From Candidatus Cloacimonadota bacterium (GTDB lineage Bacteria > Cloacimonadota > Cloacimonadia > Cloacimonadales > Cloacimonadaceae): a stretch of 64,000 nt of DNA. The first letter of the stretch is position 1. Every line of letters begins with the position of its first letter. Positions 33,946-42,449 of the stretch are shown here, piece after piece. The DNA lies in contig JAHDQK010000003.1 of the NCBI GenBank assembly GCA_018433885.1, forward strand, positions 1 through 64,000, written 5' to 3'. The translations under genes were made by a program, and so were the position numbers. The notes beneath the pieces are model-generated. The model saw nothing but the letters and a program-made list of their open reading frames with translations, was not told where the DNA came from and made no database searches.

Positions 33946-35675
33946 TCCGCTCTCTTCGGAACCTGTTACCGCTTCTTCTGCTCAGCTTGATCTGGGGATG
34001 CGCAAGCCTCCCGGAAAGCTCTGTAAACAAACCCGCGCACACCCCACTTCGCTTTATCGACCATTCGCAGCCAACCATGGCATCCATGTATTATTTTGCC
34101 TGTGGAAGCTACCTCAGCGCTTTAAACGAGCACGGAGTGGCGGGGCAAGTATATGCCATGGCGCTGGATAGCGACCCCCAAAGCCCGTATATCCGCAAAG
34201 CTTATTTCATCAGCTCCGCCAAATTCTACCGCGCCAACAACGCTCCGGAATCCCGCCTGCTCCTGCAAGACCTGCTGAGGCAAGCTCGCAAGGATTACCA
34301 GTTTGACAAAGAGATGTTGCAGGATGCCTTCAACAGCTATTATTACCTCGAGGATACTGAAGGCATGAAGTGGGCAAATGATCAGCTTCTGATTCATGCT
34401 CCGGATGCCAGAGCATATTACAACCAATTTCTTATGGAAGAGAAGACCTCCGGCAAGCCAAACCTGAAACATCTACAAACTGCGGAAAGCCTGATGGACG
34501 GTGATGAAGAGCTTGCTCGCCTGATCGCTCTGGCATGGTTTGGCAGAGACGATGCCCGGGCGGCAAGCATCCTGAAAAGCTTGACTCCCGGTTTACTTAA
34601 CGAAAGCCTTCTGCAATCCCTGTATCTGAACGGAAACAATGCCGCCAACGCCACTGCCCGCTATGCCAAATTGCGTTATCCGGAAGATAAAGACGCGATG
34701 GCAGGATATCTATATTTCTACTACGATAATCGCCGTTACGAGAGAATCTTGGAGCAGACCGAGAGCATCCTGGCTACCCGCGATTCCGGATTACTCTATC
34801 TCAATGCCTCCGCAGCGTTTAAAACCTTGGATCAGAATGCCTTTAACAAGCTTCTAAACTACCTGAACAGCCCTCCAGAAGATAGCGCAGGCGACAGCAG
34901 GCTTGCCGCCCTGATGATGATGCAAGCCATAAAACAAGGAAACACCGCCGCCATTAACAAACTTTCCGGATACATCCGTGAATCCGGAGACTTGAATCTC
35001 GCTCTGTTCAGCGTTGTACTGGATTCCTCCATGCCCGATACCGAAGTAGAAAACATCAAGACAGAGCTGGCGCGAGATATCTCCCAATATGTCCCCACCG
35101 GTCTTCTTAAAGACTATCTTTTGCTGATAACCGAAGCTAACCCCGCCGATAGAGCCCACCCGGCTTTCGTGGCATACTCCAAGGAACTGTGGGATAACGG
35201 TTTGGGCGGAGAACTCGACCTCGGAGTGTTGCTCAATCACTACACCCAGACGGGGGATGGTAAAAGCCAGATCAAGTATCTCAGGATGGCGGTTTCCCGC
35301 TGGCCGGAAAACCCACAATGGCAGAACAACCTAGGATATCTCCTGCTTTCCGATTCCGCCAATTGGGACGAAGCGGAAGCTCTGATCAGTGCGGCTCTGA
35401 AGCTGGAGCCGGAATCCCTCCATTTTCAGGATTCCATGGCATGGCTACACTATCTGAGAGGGGATTACGATCTCGCCGCTAAATACCTTCCTGCTTTGGA
35501 AGGATCTCCCGAAGAATCTTCCGAACTGCTTTACCACATCGGGATGATCCACTTGAAACTGAAGAATATTACCAAAGCCGAAGACTTTCTGACCCGCGCC
35601 CTAAAGGCAGCAAATCCCGAAGATTACGCCGATCTCGCCCGCAAACAGCTGGAACTAATTAACAAGGAACCCTGA
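33942..35675 (+). CDS. TPR-repeat lipoprotein
   Basis: The product has 577 residues. The lipoprotein signal ends LLSLIWGCASLP. The rest is nearly all alpha-helical repeats. Clear TPR units near the C-terminus are NPQWQNNLGYLLLSDSANWD, ESLHFQDSMAWLHYLRGDYD and LLYHIGMIHLKLKNITKAED. It probably scaffolds protein assembly at the periplasmic face. It is translationally coupled to the DUF4837-like gene, and the two may work together. No specific partner is evident. Confidence 0.85.
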   Translation: MIRSLRNLLPLLLLSLIWGCASLPESSVNKPAHTPLRFIDHSQPTMASMYYFACGSYLSALNEHGVAGQVYAMALDSDPQSPYIRKAYFISSAKFYRANNAPESRLLLQDLLRQARKDYQFDKEMLQDAFNSYYYLEDTEGMKWANDQLLIHAPDARAYYNQFLMEEKTSGKPNLKHLQTAESLMDGDEELARLIALAWFGRDDARAASILKSLTPGLLNESLLQSLYLNGNNAANATARYAKLRYPEDKDAMAGYLYFYYDNRRYERILEQTESILATRDSGLLYLNASAAFKTLDQNAFNKLLNYLNSPPEDSAGDSRLAALMMMQAIKQGNTAAINKLSGYIRESGDLNLALFSVVLDSSMPDTEVENIKTELARDISQYVPTGLLKDYLLLITEANPADRAHPAFVAYSKELWDNGLGGELDLGVLLNHYTQTGDGKSQIKYLRMAVSRWPENPQWQNNLGYLLLSDSANWDEAEALISAALKLEPESLHFQDSMAWLHYLRGDYDLAAKYLPALEGSPEESSELLYHIGMIHLKLKNITKAEDFLTRALKAANPEDYADLARKQLELINKEP

Positions 35676-35678
35676 GAT

Positions 35679-36449
35679 TTGATTCTGGCGGAACGGCTTA
35701 CTTGCGGATACCAGGACAAGATCATCCTGAAGGACGTATCCATCTCGCTTGCCCAAGGTTCATTCACAACGCTGTTGGGGCCAAACGGCGCCGGAAAATC
35801 CACCCTGCTCTACGCGTTGATGGGCTTTCTGAAACTCAAGAGCGGCAGAATAGCGATCCAAAACCGGGAACTCGACCAGATTACCCGCGCGGAACTGGCA
35901 AAAATGGTCGCCTACATCCCCCAAGAGCTTCACAGCGAATTTGAATACAGCGTCCAAGATACCGTTTTGATGGGACGCTTCCCCTTCATGGGCTTGTTAC
36001 AAAAGTATGAGGACACAGACCTCCTGCTGGTGCGTGAGACCCTGGAAAGGCTGGCGCTATTCCCCTTGCGGGATAGATTTCTGCATCAACTCAGCGGGGG
36101 TGAAAAACAGCGCGTGTTCATCGCCCGCGCCTTGGTTCAGGAGACTCCGTTTATTCTTCTGGACGAAAGCCTCTCCCAATTAGACATCAACTACCAGCTC
36201 GATACCATGCGTCTGCTTAGGAAGATTTGCACCGATCAAAACAAAGGCATACTCCTCATCAGCCACAATCTGAACCTCTCGGCGAACTTTTCTGATATCA
36301 TGATCTTTATGAAGGACGGCAGCATTCTCGCCCAAGGAAAGCCACATGAACTGATGCGGGAAGATATCCTTTACCAGCTCTTCGGTGTTCCGCTTCAGAC
36401 TTCTTTGAACCCACTTTCCAACACCAACAACATCGTCTATCCAGGCTAA
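35679..36449 (+). CDS. ABC transporter ATP-binding protein (FecE/BtuD-like), no permease nearby
   Basis: The product has 256 residues and starts with TTG at 35679, three bases after the previous stop, with AAGGA about 9 bases upstream. Motifs are Walker A GPNGAGKSTLLYAL, signature LSGGEKQRVFIARAL, Walker B ILLDESLSQLD (DES in place of the usual DEP) and His-switch LISHNL. The closest family I recognise is the iron-siderophore/cobalamin ATPases. No permease or binding protein is in the operon, so it must pair with distant subunits. Confidence 0.88.
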   Translation: MILAERLTCGYQDKIILKDVSISLAQGSFTTLLGPNGAGKSTLLYALMGFLKLKSGRIAIQNRELDQITRAELAKMVAYIPQELHSEFEYSVQDTVLMGRFPFMGLLQKYEDTDLLLVRETLERLALFPLRDRFLHQLSGGEKQRVFIARALVQETPFILLDESLSQLDINYQLDTMRLLRKICTDQNKGILLISHNLNLSANFSDIMIFMKDGSILAQGKPHELMREDILYQLFGVPLQTSLNPLSNTNNIVYPG

Positions 36450-36459
36450 GGATTACTCC

Positions 36460-37119
36460 GTGAAATATGCGCTGATCTTCACCCTTTTTGCGATCCTCCT
36501 GCTGGCGCTGTTCACTTGTCCCGAAAAAAGCGTGATCGCCACAGACCACTATCGCGTAGTAAGAATCGTAGATGGCGATACCTTCATCGCAAACATCGAC
36601 GGCAAGGACGTCCGTATCCGCCTGATCGGGGTGGATACCCCAGAATCCGTGCATCCCAACAAAGAAGTGGAACACTTTGGCATCGAAGCCAGCGACTTCC
36701 TGAAGAAACTCCTGAAGGACGAACGGGTGTTCTTCAAATATGATCAAAACAACTCTGCCACAAACCACAAAGACCGCTACGAAAGAATGCTCGCCTATGT
36801 GTATCGGGGCAGCGATTCGTTGTTTGTGAATGCCGAAATCCTGAAACAAGGCTACGGTCACGCCTACACCAGCTATCCCTTCACGTTTCTGGAGGATTTT
36901 CTGAAACTCGAACGCGATGCCAGAAACCAAAAACGGGGACTCTGGGCGGATGCAGAAACGCCGGTTACCACAGATCAACAGCACCTTGTGTGGTTTAATC
37001 CGGGAAACAAAAAGTACCATCGGGAAGGCTGCAGATATCTGAAGGATCACGCCCTTTCAATGCCCATAGATGAAGCACTGCAAAAGGGATTTGACGCTTG
37101 TAAAGTATGTAAACCCTAA
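36460..37119 (+). CDS. Exported staphylococcal-nuclease-like protein with Cys-rich C-terminal tail
   Basis: The product has 219 residues and starts with GTG at 36460. An N-terminal hydrophobic segment (about 3-18) ends LFTC, which could be a signal peptide or a poor lipobox. The thermonuclease domain (about 28-165) has IVDGDTFIA, RIRLIGVDTPESV and RYERMLAYVY, covering the expected Ca ligands and catalytic Arg/Glu. Residues about 178-219 hold YHREGCRYL and ACKVCKP, an Ada-like metal-binding hairpin often found at the end of secreted SNase proteins. It is the last gene of the rightward operon. Confidence 0.92.
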   Translation: MKYALIFTLFAILLLALFTCPEKSVIATDHYRVVRIVDGDTFIANIDGKDVRIRLIGVDTPESVHPNKEVEHFGIEASDFLKKLLKDERVFFKYDQNNSATNHKDRYERMLAYVYRGSDSLFVNAEILKQGYGHAYTSYPFTFLEDFLKLERDARNQKRGLWADAETPVTTDQQHLVWFNPGNKKYHREGCRYLKDHALSMPIDEALQKGFDACKVCKP

Positions 37120-37163
37120 AGCATAGAGATGGCAAAATGGCATTCAGCCAAAACATGAAGCTC

Positions 37164-37184
37164 AAAAAAAGCCCCGCCAGGGGC
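37164..37184 (-). terminator. Rho-independent terminator after thiN
   Basis: On the minus strand, GCCCC-TGGC-GGGGC is followed by seven T. It is embedded in copy 2 of the GC-hairpin repeat and lies about 300 bases beyond the thiN stop. Confidence 0.65.
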
Positions 37185-37231
37185 GACACTACCCTTAGCG
37201 AGGGTGCGTAGCGTAGCTCTTCGTAATGCGG
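37168..37231 (+). repeat. GC-hairpin repeat, copy 2
   Basis: AAAGCCCC-GCCA-GGGGCGACAC is followed by GCGTAGCTCTTCGTAATGCGG. It matches the copy at 24803-24863 in the hairpin and in the GTAGCTC...AATG tail. A related third copy follows 11 bases later. Confidence 0.5.
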
Positions 37232-37242
37232 TTTATCACGAC

Positions 37243-37290
37243 CAAGAGCCCCCTGTGGGCGACACAAGGCATTGCGATTACTCATGATAA
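37243..37290 (+). repeat. GC-hairpin repeat, copy 3
   Basis: AGAGCCCCCTGTGGGCGACACAAGGCATTG has the same hairpin plus ACACAA tail as copy 1. 37291-37342 shows nothing else. Confidence 0.45.
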
Positions 37291-37342
37291 TATGATCTAG
37301 CCTACAATGCTCTCGAACCCGCACACACCATTCCTACACCCC

Positions 37343-37420
37343 CATTCATCAAGGCAATCGGCAGGCTGTGTTGTTGCAATCCACACTGCATCAAACCGGC
37401 TTGGGCACGGCTTGGCGATG
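37343..37420 (-). repeat. REP-like palindromic repeat, copy B (inverted)
   Basis: On the minus strand the first 35 bases (37419 down to 37385) match copy A at 29 of 35 positions (ATCGCCAAGnnGTG..., ...GGTTTGATGCAGT). The distal GATTGCCTTGATGAATGGGG half also matches. The outer arms are weaker here. Confidence 0.7.
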
Positions 37421-37486
37421 TGTGAAGGCAAAGAGAAAGAAGGGTGGGCGATGCGGAGGGGTTTTCTCCAAAGTATGAATATTGAT

Positions 37487-38137
37487 TTATAACTTCATCT
37501 TAGGGCTATAGACTGCCAGAACCTCGCCTGCAGCTAAGGCTATCTCTATGCAATCGTTTACAAACACGTTGCTGATGCCCCGGCTTTGATGCTGATGGAT
37601 CACAAGCCTATCCAAAGGATATTCCAGCCCCATCGAGCGCAGGAAGCGTGCTTCCCGGCTATAAGAAATCAGAGAGATGAGATCTCCCTTGTTTCCTTTC
37701 AGAGTGGTGTCTTCCCGAATGAAGAATATTCTCTGGCGTTCTGTCTCTATAGTAATATCCACCCCTTTGCGGTGAAGCTCCAGCAAGTTCTGGATGATCG
37801 CCAGGCTGTGATCCACTCTACCCTGCATGTCGTTGCAGATAACGATATTCTGATAGCATCCGCTATCCAGGCACCACTTAAGCGCCAGTTCCGTATCTGT
37901 TTCGTTCTTTTGGGGTTGATGGCGAATAATTTGGATATCTGGATACTTCTTCAGAAGGTCATGATCTAGGGAATCAAAATCTCCGATCAGCACTTTAGGA
38001 ATTAGGCTGTTCTCCGCCGCCACCGCGAGTCCACCATCGACGGCGATGATATCTCCCTGAATATTCTGGTATCCGGAAAGAATCCGAGTTGGTGCGTGGG
38101 TTGTGATCAGCCAGGCGCTGCGGTCAACGGAAGGCAT
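37487..38137 (-). CDS. thiN: Thiamine pyrophosphokinase
   Basis: The product has 216 residues. Motifs are IIAVDGGLAVA, VLIGDFDSLDHD, NETDTELALKW and a C-terminal beta-sandwich with SRGISNVFVND. It transfers pyrophosphate from ATP to thiamine, giving thiamine diphosphate. Its presence without thi biosynthesis genes implies salvage. It overlaps the M23 peptidase gene by 14 bases at the end of an operon with an ECF transporter, which points to a thiamine-related substrate for that transporter. Confidence 0.92.
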   Translation of the reverse strand: MPSVDRSAWLITTHAPTRILSGYQNIQGDIIAVDGGLAVAAENSLIPKVLIGDFDSLDHDLLKKYPDIQIIRHQPQKNETDTELALKWCLDSGCYQNIVICNDMQGRVDHSLAIIQNLLELHRKGVDITIETERQRIFFIREDTTLKGNKGDLISLISYSREARFLRSMGLEYPLDRLVIHQHQSRGISNVFVNDCIEIALAAGEVLAVYSPKMKL

Positions 38138-39005
38138 AGCGGTCTATGCGGTTCAGGTAGCGGGCAGGGTTCATCTTCGCTCCCCGAAAGCTTACTTCGT
38201 AATGCAGATGGGGTCCCGTGGAAAATCCGCTGTTGCCCATCATGGCGATGATTTGCCCTTTGGATACGGTTTCGCCCTCTTTAACCCTGCTGTTGTAGAG
38301 ATGAGCATACATGGTGCGATATCCGTTGCCATGATCCACAATCACACGCTTGCCGTAGCCATTGTCAAAATCCACGCTCTGCACGATACCCGCGGCGGTT
38401 GCGTAGATTGGGGTGCCAATCTCGTTTGCGATGTCGATCCCGTAGTGAAACTCCAGGTTGTTGGTGATGGGATGGATGCGAGTTCCCCAGATATCCGAGA
38501 TCCTACCGAAGGTGGGATATATCGAGGGGATATTGCCGATAGTTTCCTGCAAGACGTCGTCCACGGCAAGGTCACCGGAATGCGTGGGGCTGATCATCCT
38601 CAGGATGTTCACCAGATTCCCCTCCAATGTTTCCATCTCGTGACGGAGTTTGGGATCCTGGGAGTGCGCTATATGGGAAGTAGCCCCTCCCCGGAAAAGG
38701 CTGCTGTTTCGTTTGGGATCATGCTTGATGCCCAAAGAATCCAGCTTGGCATAGATGGAATCAACAGTAGAGCTATATAGCTGAATTTTGGCTTTCAGAA
38801 GTGCGTTTTCCTGCTCCAGGAGGGCGATTCTTTGGCTTTCTGAGCGGGACATCAGCAAGGTGCCAACGCCCAGGGAAAGCAACATCAACAGTAGGATGAT
38901 CCCCAGTTTCAGATATTTGGATCCTACCGGAGGGCGCAATTCGCCCCATGCTTCCTGGTTCAAGCGTTCTATCTTCTGTTCAGTCGTATCTTGTTTATCT
39001 ATCAT
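38124..39005 (-). CDS. M23-family metallopeptidase with membrane anchor
   Basis: The ATG at 39005 (MIDKQDTTEQKIERL) overlaps the ecfT stop and gives 293 residues. A transmembrane helix spans about 33-51, followed by a coiled coil about 55-85 (ALLEQENALLKAKIQ). The C-terminal LytM/M23 domain (about 170-285) has the Zn ligands in FHYGIDIANEIGTPI and HLHYEVSFRG. It cleaves peptidoglycan cross-links or acts as an amidase activator in the periplasm. Its place between a vitamin transporter and thiN has no obvious functional reason. Confidence 0.93.
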   Translation of the reverse strand: MIDKQDTTEQKIERLNQEAWGELRPPVGSKYLKLGIILLLMLLSLGVGTLLMSRSESQRIALLEQENALLKAKIQLYSSTVDSIYAKLDSLGIKHDPKRNSSLFRGGATSHIAHSQDPKLRHEMETLEGNLVNILRMISPTHSGDLAVDDVLQETIGNIPSIYPTFGRISDIWGTRIHPITNNLEFHYGIDIANEIGTPIYATAAGIVQSVDFDNGYGKRVIVDHGNGYRTMYAHLYNSRVKEGETVSKGQIIAMMGNSGFSTGPHLHYEVSFRGAKMNPARYLNRIDRYAFR

Positions 39006-39769
39006 ATAGCTACAGATACGGTGCAATTTCCATGCCATGAATTACGCAAATATAGGACCATGATCGATACCCCGATGATCCACAGTAGGATGCCCAAATC
39101 CCAAAACCCGAAGCGGTGGCGATATAAGCTGCTGGGGCGTCCGGAACTGCGGAAACCTCTAAGTTCCAGCGCAATTGCCTGGCGTCCGCTCTGTCCGATG
39201 ATGTCTGCAATGGCAGATAGCGCGAGGATGCGATATAGCCTGATCTTCTCTTTTAGAGGGAGCTTGCGGATGGATATCCCGCGGTCTCTCAATTCTTGCA
39301 TCTGGTCCTTGAATCTGGCGCTGAAAGCCGGGATCAGATGCGCCATATAGGAAACCATGAAGCTGATCTCCTCCGGCAGACGGATCGCCGCAAATGCGCT
39401 GCGATAGCTGCTAAAATCCAGCATGCTCAAGCTGATCGCACACATATAGACGATGATGATCCTCAGGCTGAGAAATGCGCTGCTTTCCAGGGCTTCCCGG
39501 TAGATGGATATTGCGCCCAGATTAAGTGCCACTCCGCCGCCCCGGCGAAATATCAACTGGATCAGGATCAGCGAAAAGATCAGCCAATATAGGCGTTCCA
39601 GCTTTGCCAGCTTGGCTTTTGCGGCGTTGAAGCCTTGGCGAAAATCCACCAGCCATGCCAGTAGCATGATGATCACCAGAATCCGGGGGTTGTCGATCGC
39701 GATTGCCAGACTGCTGTAAAAGATACAGAGGAGGAAATACGACAAAGGGTGTAACAGCCTATTTACCAA
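39002..39769 (-). CDS. ecfT: Energy-coupling factor transporter transmembrane subunit EcfT
   Basis: The product has 255 residues with about five transmembrane helices. The CbiQ/EcfT signature is seen in the cytoplasmic helices with Ala-Arg-Gly-like motifs: LIPAFSARFKDQMQELRDRG and AIALELRGFRSSGRP. EcfT couples two ATPases to an S-component. It overlaps the upstream ATPase gene by 7 bases and the M23 gene downstream by 4. Confidence 0.88.
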   Translation of the reverse strand: MVNRLLHPLSYFLLCIFYSSLAIAIDNPRILVIIMLLAWLVDFRQGFNAAKAKLAKLERLYWLIFSLILIQLIFRRGGGVALNLGAISIYREALESSAFLSLRIIIVYMCAISLSMLDFSSYRSAFAAIRLPEEISFMVSYMAHLIPAFSARFKDQMQELRDRGISIRKLPLKEKIRLYRILALSAIADIIGQSGRQAIALELRGFRSSGRPSSLYRHRFGFWDLGILLWIIGVSIMVLYLRNSWHGNCTVSVAI

Positions 39770-40341
39770 AGCTTCCCTTCCTCGAGGCGGACAACCGTCC
39801 TGGGTGCCGCTTGGGTCTGAAAATGGCTCACAATCAGATATCCCTCCCGCTGGCTCAACTCCCGCTCCAATAGCTCTGCCCGGTGGGCGTCCAGAGCGGC
39901 AAAAGGTTCATCCAGAACAGGATAGCAATCCGGAAGGGAAAGCATGACACTATTCAGATAGGCTTGCAGGGTGCCTTTGGAAAGCTCTTGGGTTTGCATC
40001 GTCCAGGTCTGGGGGGCAAAACCTTGCATCAGAGGATGGTTGAGCACCTTTTCAGGGTTCAAACCCGCCATCTGCCAGATGCTCAAATCCTGTTCCAGAT
40101 TTACGCCCAAGATCCTTACTGCGGCATCCTGAGGCAGGTAAAACAAGGGTTTGGGGCTGCGTTTGATCTCTCCGCCAAGTGGGGATAACTTGGCGCAGAG
40201 GAGCTTCAACAAAGTGCTCTTCCCACAGCCGTTATCTCCCATAAGCAGGATGCCTCCTGCTTCAGGGAAACGGTAAGAAAGATGCTCAAAAAGCAGATCC
40301 CGATTGGGGTAGGCAAACTTCAAATCCAGAATCTCAAACAC
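39763..40341 (-). CDS. ECF transporter ATPase subunit (short, altered signature motif)
   Basis: The product has 192 residues, shorter than the usual EcfA of about 270. Walker A is GDNGCGKSTLLKLL, Walker B YPVLDEPFAALD and His-switch LIVSHF. The ABC signature reads ELSKGTLQAY in place of LSGGQ, so one of the two composite ATP sites may be weak. It lacks the C-terminal extension of EcfA proteins. It overlaps the neighbouring ATPase by 8 bases and pairs with it and with EcfT. Confidence 0.85.
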   Translation of the reverse strand: MFEILDLKFAYPNRDLLFEHLSYRFPEAGGILLMGDNGCGKSTLLKLLCAKLSPLGGEIKRSPKPLFYLPQDAAVRILGVNLEQDLSIWQMAGLNPEKVLNHPLMQGFAPQTWTMQTQELSKGTLQAYLNSVMLSLPDCYPVLDEPFAALDAHRAELLERELSQREGYLIVSHFQTQAAPRTVVRLEEGKLW

Positions 40342-41047
40342 GATGTTTGTCCAAAGCGATGGTGGTGTCTGCCACCGAGATCAGCCGCGGATTGTGGCTG
40401 GCGATAATGATCCCTCTGCCATCCTCGCGTAGTTCATTCAGCCAATCACACAAGAGGTCCAAAGCTTTGCCGGATAGCCCAGTTTCGGGTTCGTCCAGCA
40501 TCAGGATCGGGGTTTCCATGCATTCACAAATGGCAAAAAGCAGTTTGCGCTGTTCTCCGCCGCTTAGCTTTCGCGGAGATGCCTGCAAGAGGGATTCCAG
40601 CCCAAACCGGGCGGCAGCGCGCTCCACTCTGAGACGTATCTCCGAAGAGGCTAAGCCCATGTTTTCCAGGGCAAAAGCAAGTTCCAGCTCCACTGTGGGC
40701 ATCAGCAATTGATCCCCAGCATTCGCCAGGATTACGCTGATATGGCGATACACTTCACACAGAGGGATTTCCTCCAGGCTGATCCCGTTCAGAGTGACGC
40801 GCCCCTCCAGAGTGGCGGTGATGCTTTTGGGGATGATCCCGCACAGACAGTTTATCAGGCTGCTCTTGCCACAAGAATTACCTCCGGTGATCGCCAAGAG
40901 TTCTCCTGCCCGGAGCTCGAAGCTGAGGCCTTCAAACAGCTTGTGTGGCGCATCCGGATATAAAAGCCCCACGCTTGAGGCTGTCAGTTTAGGGTTGGAT
41001 GCTAAAATATCCGGTTCCGTCAAAAACCATTGGCTCCGCCAGCGCAT
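40334..41047 (-). CDS. ECF transporter ATPase subunit
   Basis: The product has about 237 residues from an ATG at 41047 that overlaps the previous gene by 59 bases. A TTG at 41023 is another possible start, and homology proper begins near KLTASSVGLLYP. Motifs are Walker A GGNSCGKSSLINCL, signature KLSGGEQRKLLFAI, Walker B ILMLDEPETGLS and IIASHNP. It carries a canonical signature, unlike its partner at 39763, so the two probably form a heterodimer. Confidence 0.85.
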   Translation of the reverse strand: MRWRSQWFLTEPDILASNPKLTASSVGLLYPDAPHKLFEGLSFELRAGELLAITGGNSCGKSSLINCLCGIIPKSITATLEGRVTLNGISLEEIPLCEVYRHISVILANAGDQLLMPTVELELAFALENMGLASSEIRLRVERAAARFGLESLLQASPRKLSGGEQRKLLFAICECMETPILMLDEPETGLSGKALDLLCDWLNELREDGRGIIIASHNPRLISVADTTIALDKHRV

Positions 41048-41921
41048 CCCCGAGGATCATGTCCTCCTCTGCGCCGTCTGTATAATGTAAACGCACCGTG
41101 CTTTCCGGGGTGATCTGCCAATTAAGGGTTTTTGCCAAATGGATCAGGGCGGAAGGAGAGTTTGGGCTGATGATCGCAAGCTGATCCACCTGCAGATATA
41201 CCACGTCCTTCATCCACATCCCGCCGGGAATCTGTGGGCTTTTCAGGTTCATCTTGCCGTTGGGATCCCGCTCAAAAACCGCACCCCCCAATTGGGAGGG
41301 ATAGCTGAGGTTCTGGATCAAACCGTCTGAACTGTAAAGCACCACATCCTTTACCTGCGCGTCGCTGAGTTCTCCTACAAAATCATCCAGCGGATAGCCC
41401 TCGATTTTCTTGAAGGGCTTGGGATCCTTTACCAGTTCACGGTCTATGAAGAACTTGTTCCAGTTAAGGAAGCGCACGGGCATCGGAATCTGCTTCGCGT
41501 TATCCAAGGTAACCCGTACCACATCTCGCACCCAGTGCATGCTTCTCAGGTGGGGAAAGATGATCCGGAGCTGTTCTTTGGGGAATATCTTGCCCTCGCC
41601 ACTATAGGCGAGATAGCAGGTAAGGGTGTCCCACTCCGCGCGGTTGAAGTTCACTTCATAGCGGTCTCCGGATTTGAAGGATATCCTGGCAAAATCGCCC
41701 AGTTTCTGTTCTTTCAGCCAGCGGTCGAAACGAATGCCCTTCCAGGTATTTGTAACGATCTCTTTATCCACTTCCTTGGTCGTCTCAAAGTCCTCGCCCT
41801 GGAGCCTGAAAAAATGTTCGTAGGGGTATTCGTGGATCTCACCTTTGGCGTCCACGATCAACAGCGCCATCAGGGGGCTCAGACTACAAAGCAGCAACAA
41901 TATTACGATATGTTTGCTCAT
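40989..41921 (-). CDS. Exported protein of unknown function in ECF operon
   Basis: The product has 310 residues with signal peptide ending SLSPLMA. The mature part looks like two repeats of an alpha/beta unit. The segments TWKGIRFDRWLKEQKLGDFA and RISFKSGDRYEVNFNRAEWD recall the molybdopterin-oxidoreductase/sulfite-oxidase fold (TW.G..L..LL), but no cofactor-binding Cys or Arg set is evident, so enzymatic activity is doubtful. It sits between the S-component (ATGA overlap) and the ATPase, which suggests a periplasmic substrate-capture role. I do not recognise the family with confidence. Confidence 0.7.
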   Translation of the reverse strand: MSKHIVILLLLCSLSPLMALLIVDAKGEIHEYPYEHFFRLQGEDFETTKEVDKEIVTNTWKGIRFDRWLKEQKLGDFARISFKSGDRYEVNFNRAEWDTLTCYLAYSGEGKIFPKEQLRIIFPHLRSMHWVRDVVRVTLDNAKQIPMPVRFLNWNKFFIDRELVKDPKPFKKIEGYPLDDFVGELSDAQVKDVVLYSSDGLIQNLSYPSQLGGAVFERDPNGKMNLKSPQIPGGMWMKDVVYLQVDQLAIISPNSPSALIHLAKTLNWQITPESTVRLHYTDGAEEDMILGDALAEPMVFDGTGYFSIQP

Positions 41922-42448
41922 ATTATCCTCATTTCTTTGATGCTTCTATAAATTCCATAACTCAAAAAACCGCCTACCACGCCGGATGCTATCGCCATCC
42001 CCGCCACTGCCATGATGATCAGAGGGGGGTGGTTGAACATCACAATTACGGAAATCAATGCTCCGGCAGCATTACTAAGCGCGCAGATGGATATCTGAGA
42101 GAGCAGATGCGCCCGCTTTCTGTATGATAAATATACCAGATCCGCGATGATCCCGGGGATGGAATACGATACCAGCGAGAGTGCGCCCTGATTTCCGGAA
42201 ATGCCGAATATCAACACACCAATCGCTTGTAAAATGCCAAACACTATTCCCGTATTGGGTTTGTTCACGATCACCACCGCCAACACCAGCCACATCATAT
42301 AGAATCCGCCGGCAAATGATCCGCCGGGTATGCCCATGGGACGCGAAAGTATCTTGAAAAAGGGACCCACCAGGGGCTTGATCGCTATTCCCACCGCCGC
42401 CAATGCTGCGATCAGGATCAAGTCTTTTACGCTAAATGTCTTGAGCAT
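41918..42448 (-). CDS. ECF transporter S-component (YkoE/ThiW-like)
   Basis: The product has 176 residues with five to six transmembrane helices. The pattern GGSFAGGFYMMWLVLAVVIV followed by NKPNTGIVFGILQAIGVLIF resembles the YkoE group, which takes up thiamine precursors such as hydroxymethylpyrimidine. The identification is by memory of the pattern and by the thiN gene in the same operon. It lies one base after the dCMP deaminase stop. Confidence 0.72.
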   Translation of the reverse strand: MLKTFSVKDLILIAALAAVGIAIKPLVGPFFKILSRPMGIPGGSFAGGFYMMWLVLAVVIVNKPNTGIVFGILQAIGVLIFGISGNQGALSLVSYSIPGIIADLVYLSYRKRAHLLSQISICALSNAAGALISVIVMFNHPPLIIMAVAGMAIASGVVGGFLSYGIYRSIKEMRII

Positions 42449-42449
42449 A

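Noticed and set aside
36460-36520. Lipobox at LFTC in the thermonuclease
   Set aside because: Thr directly before Cys is poor for lipoprotein processing; an ordinary signal peptide or anchor is at least as likely.
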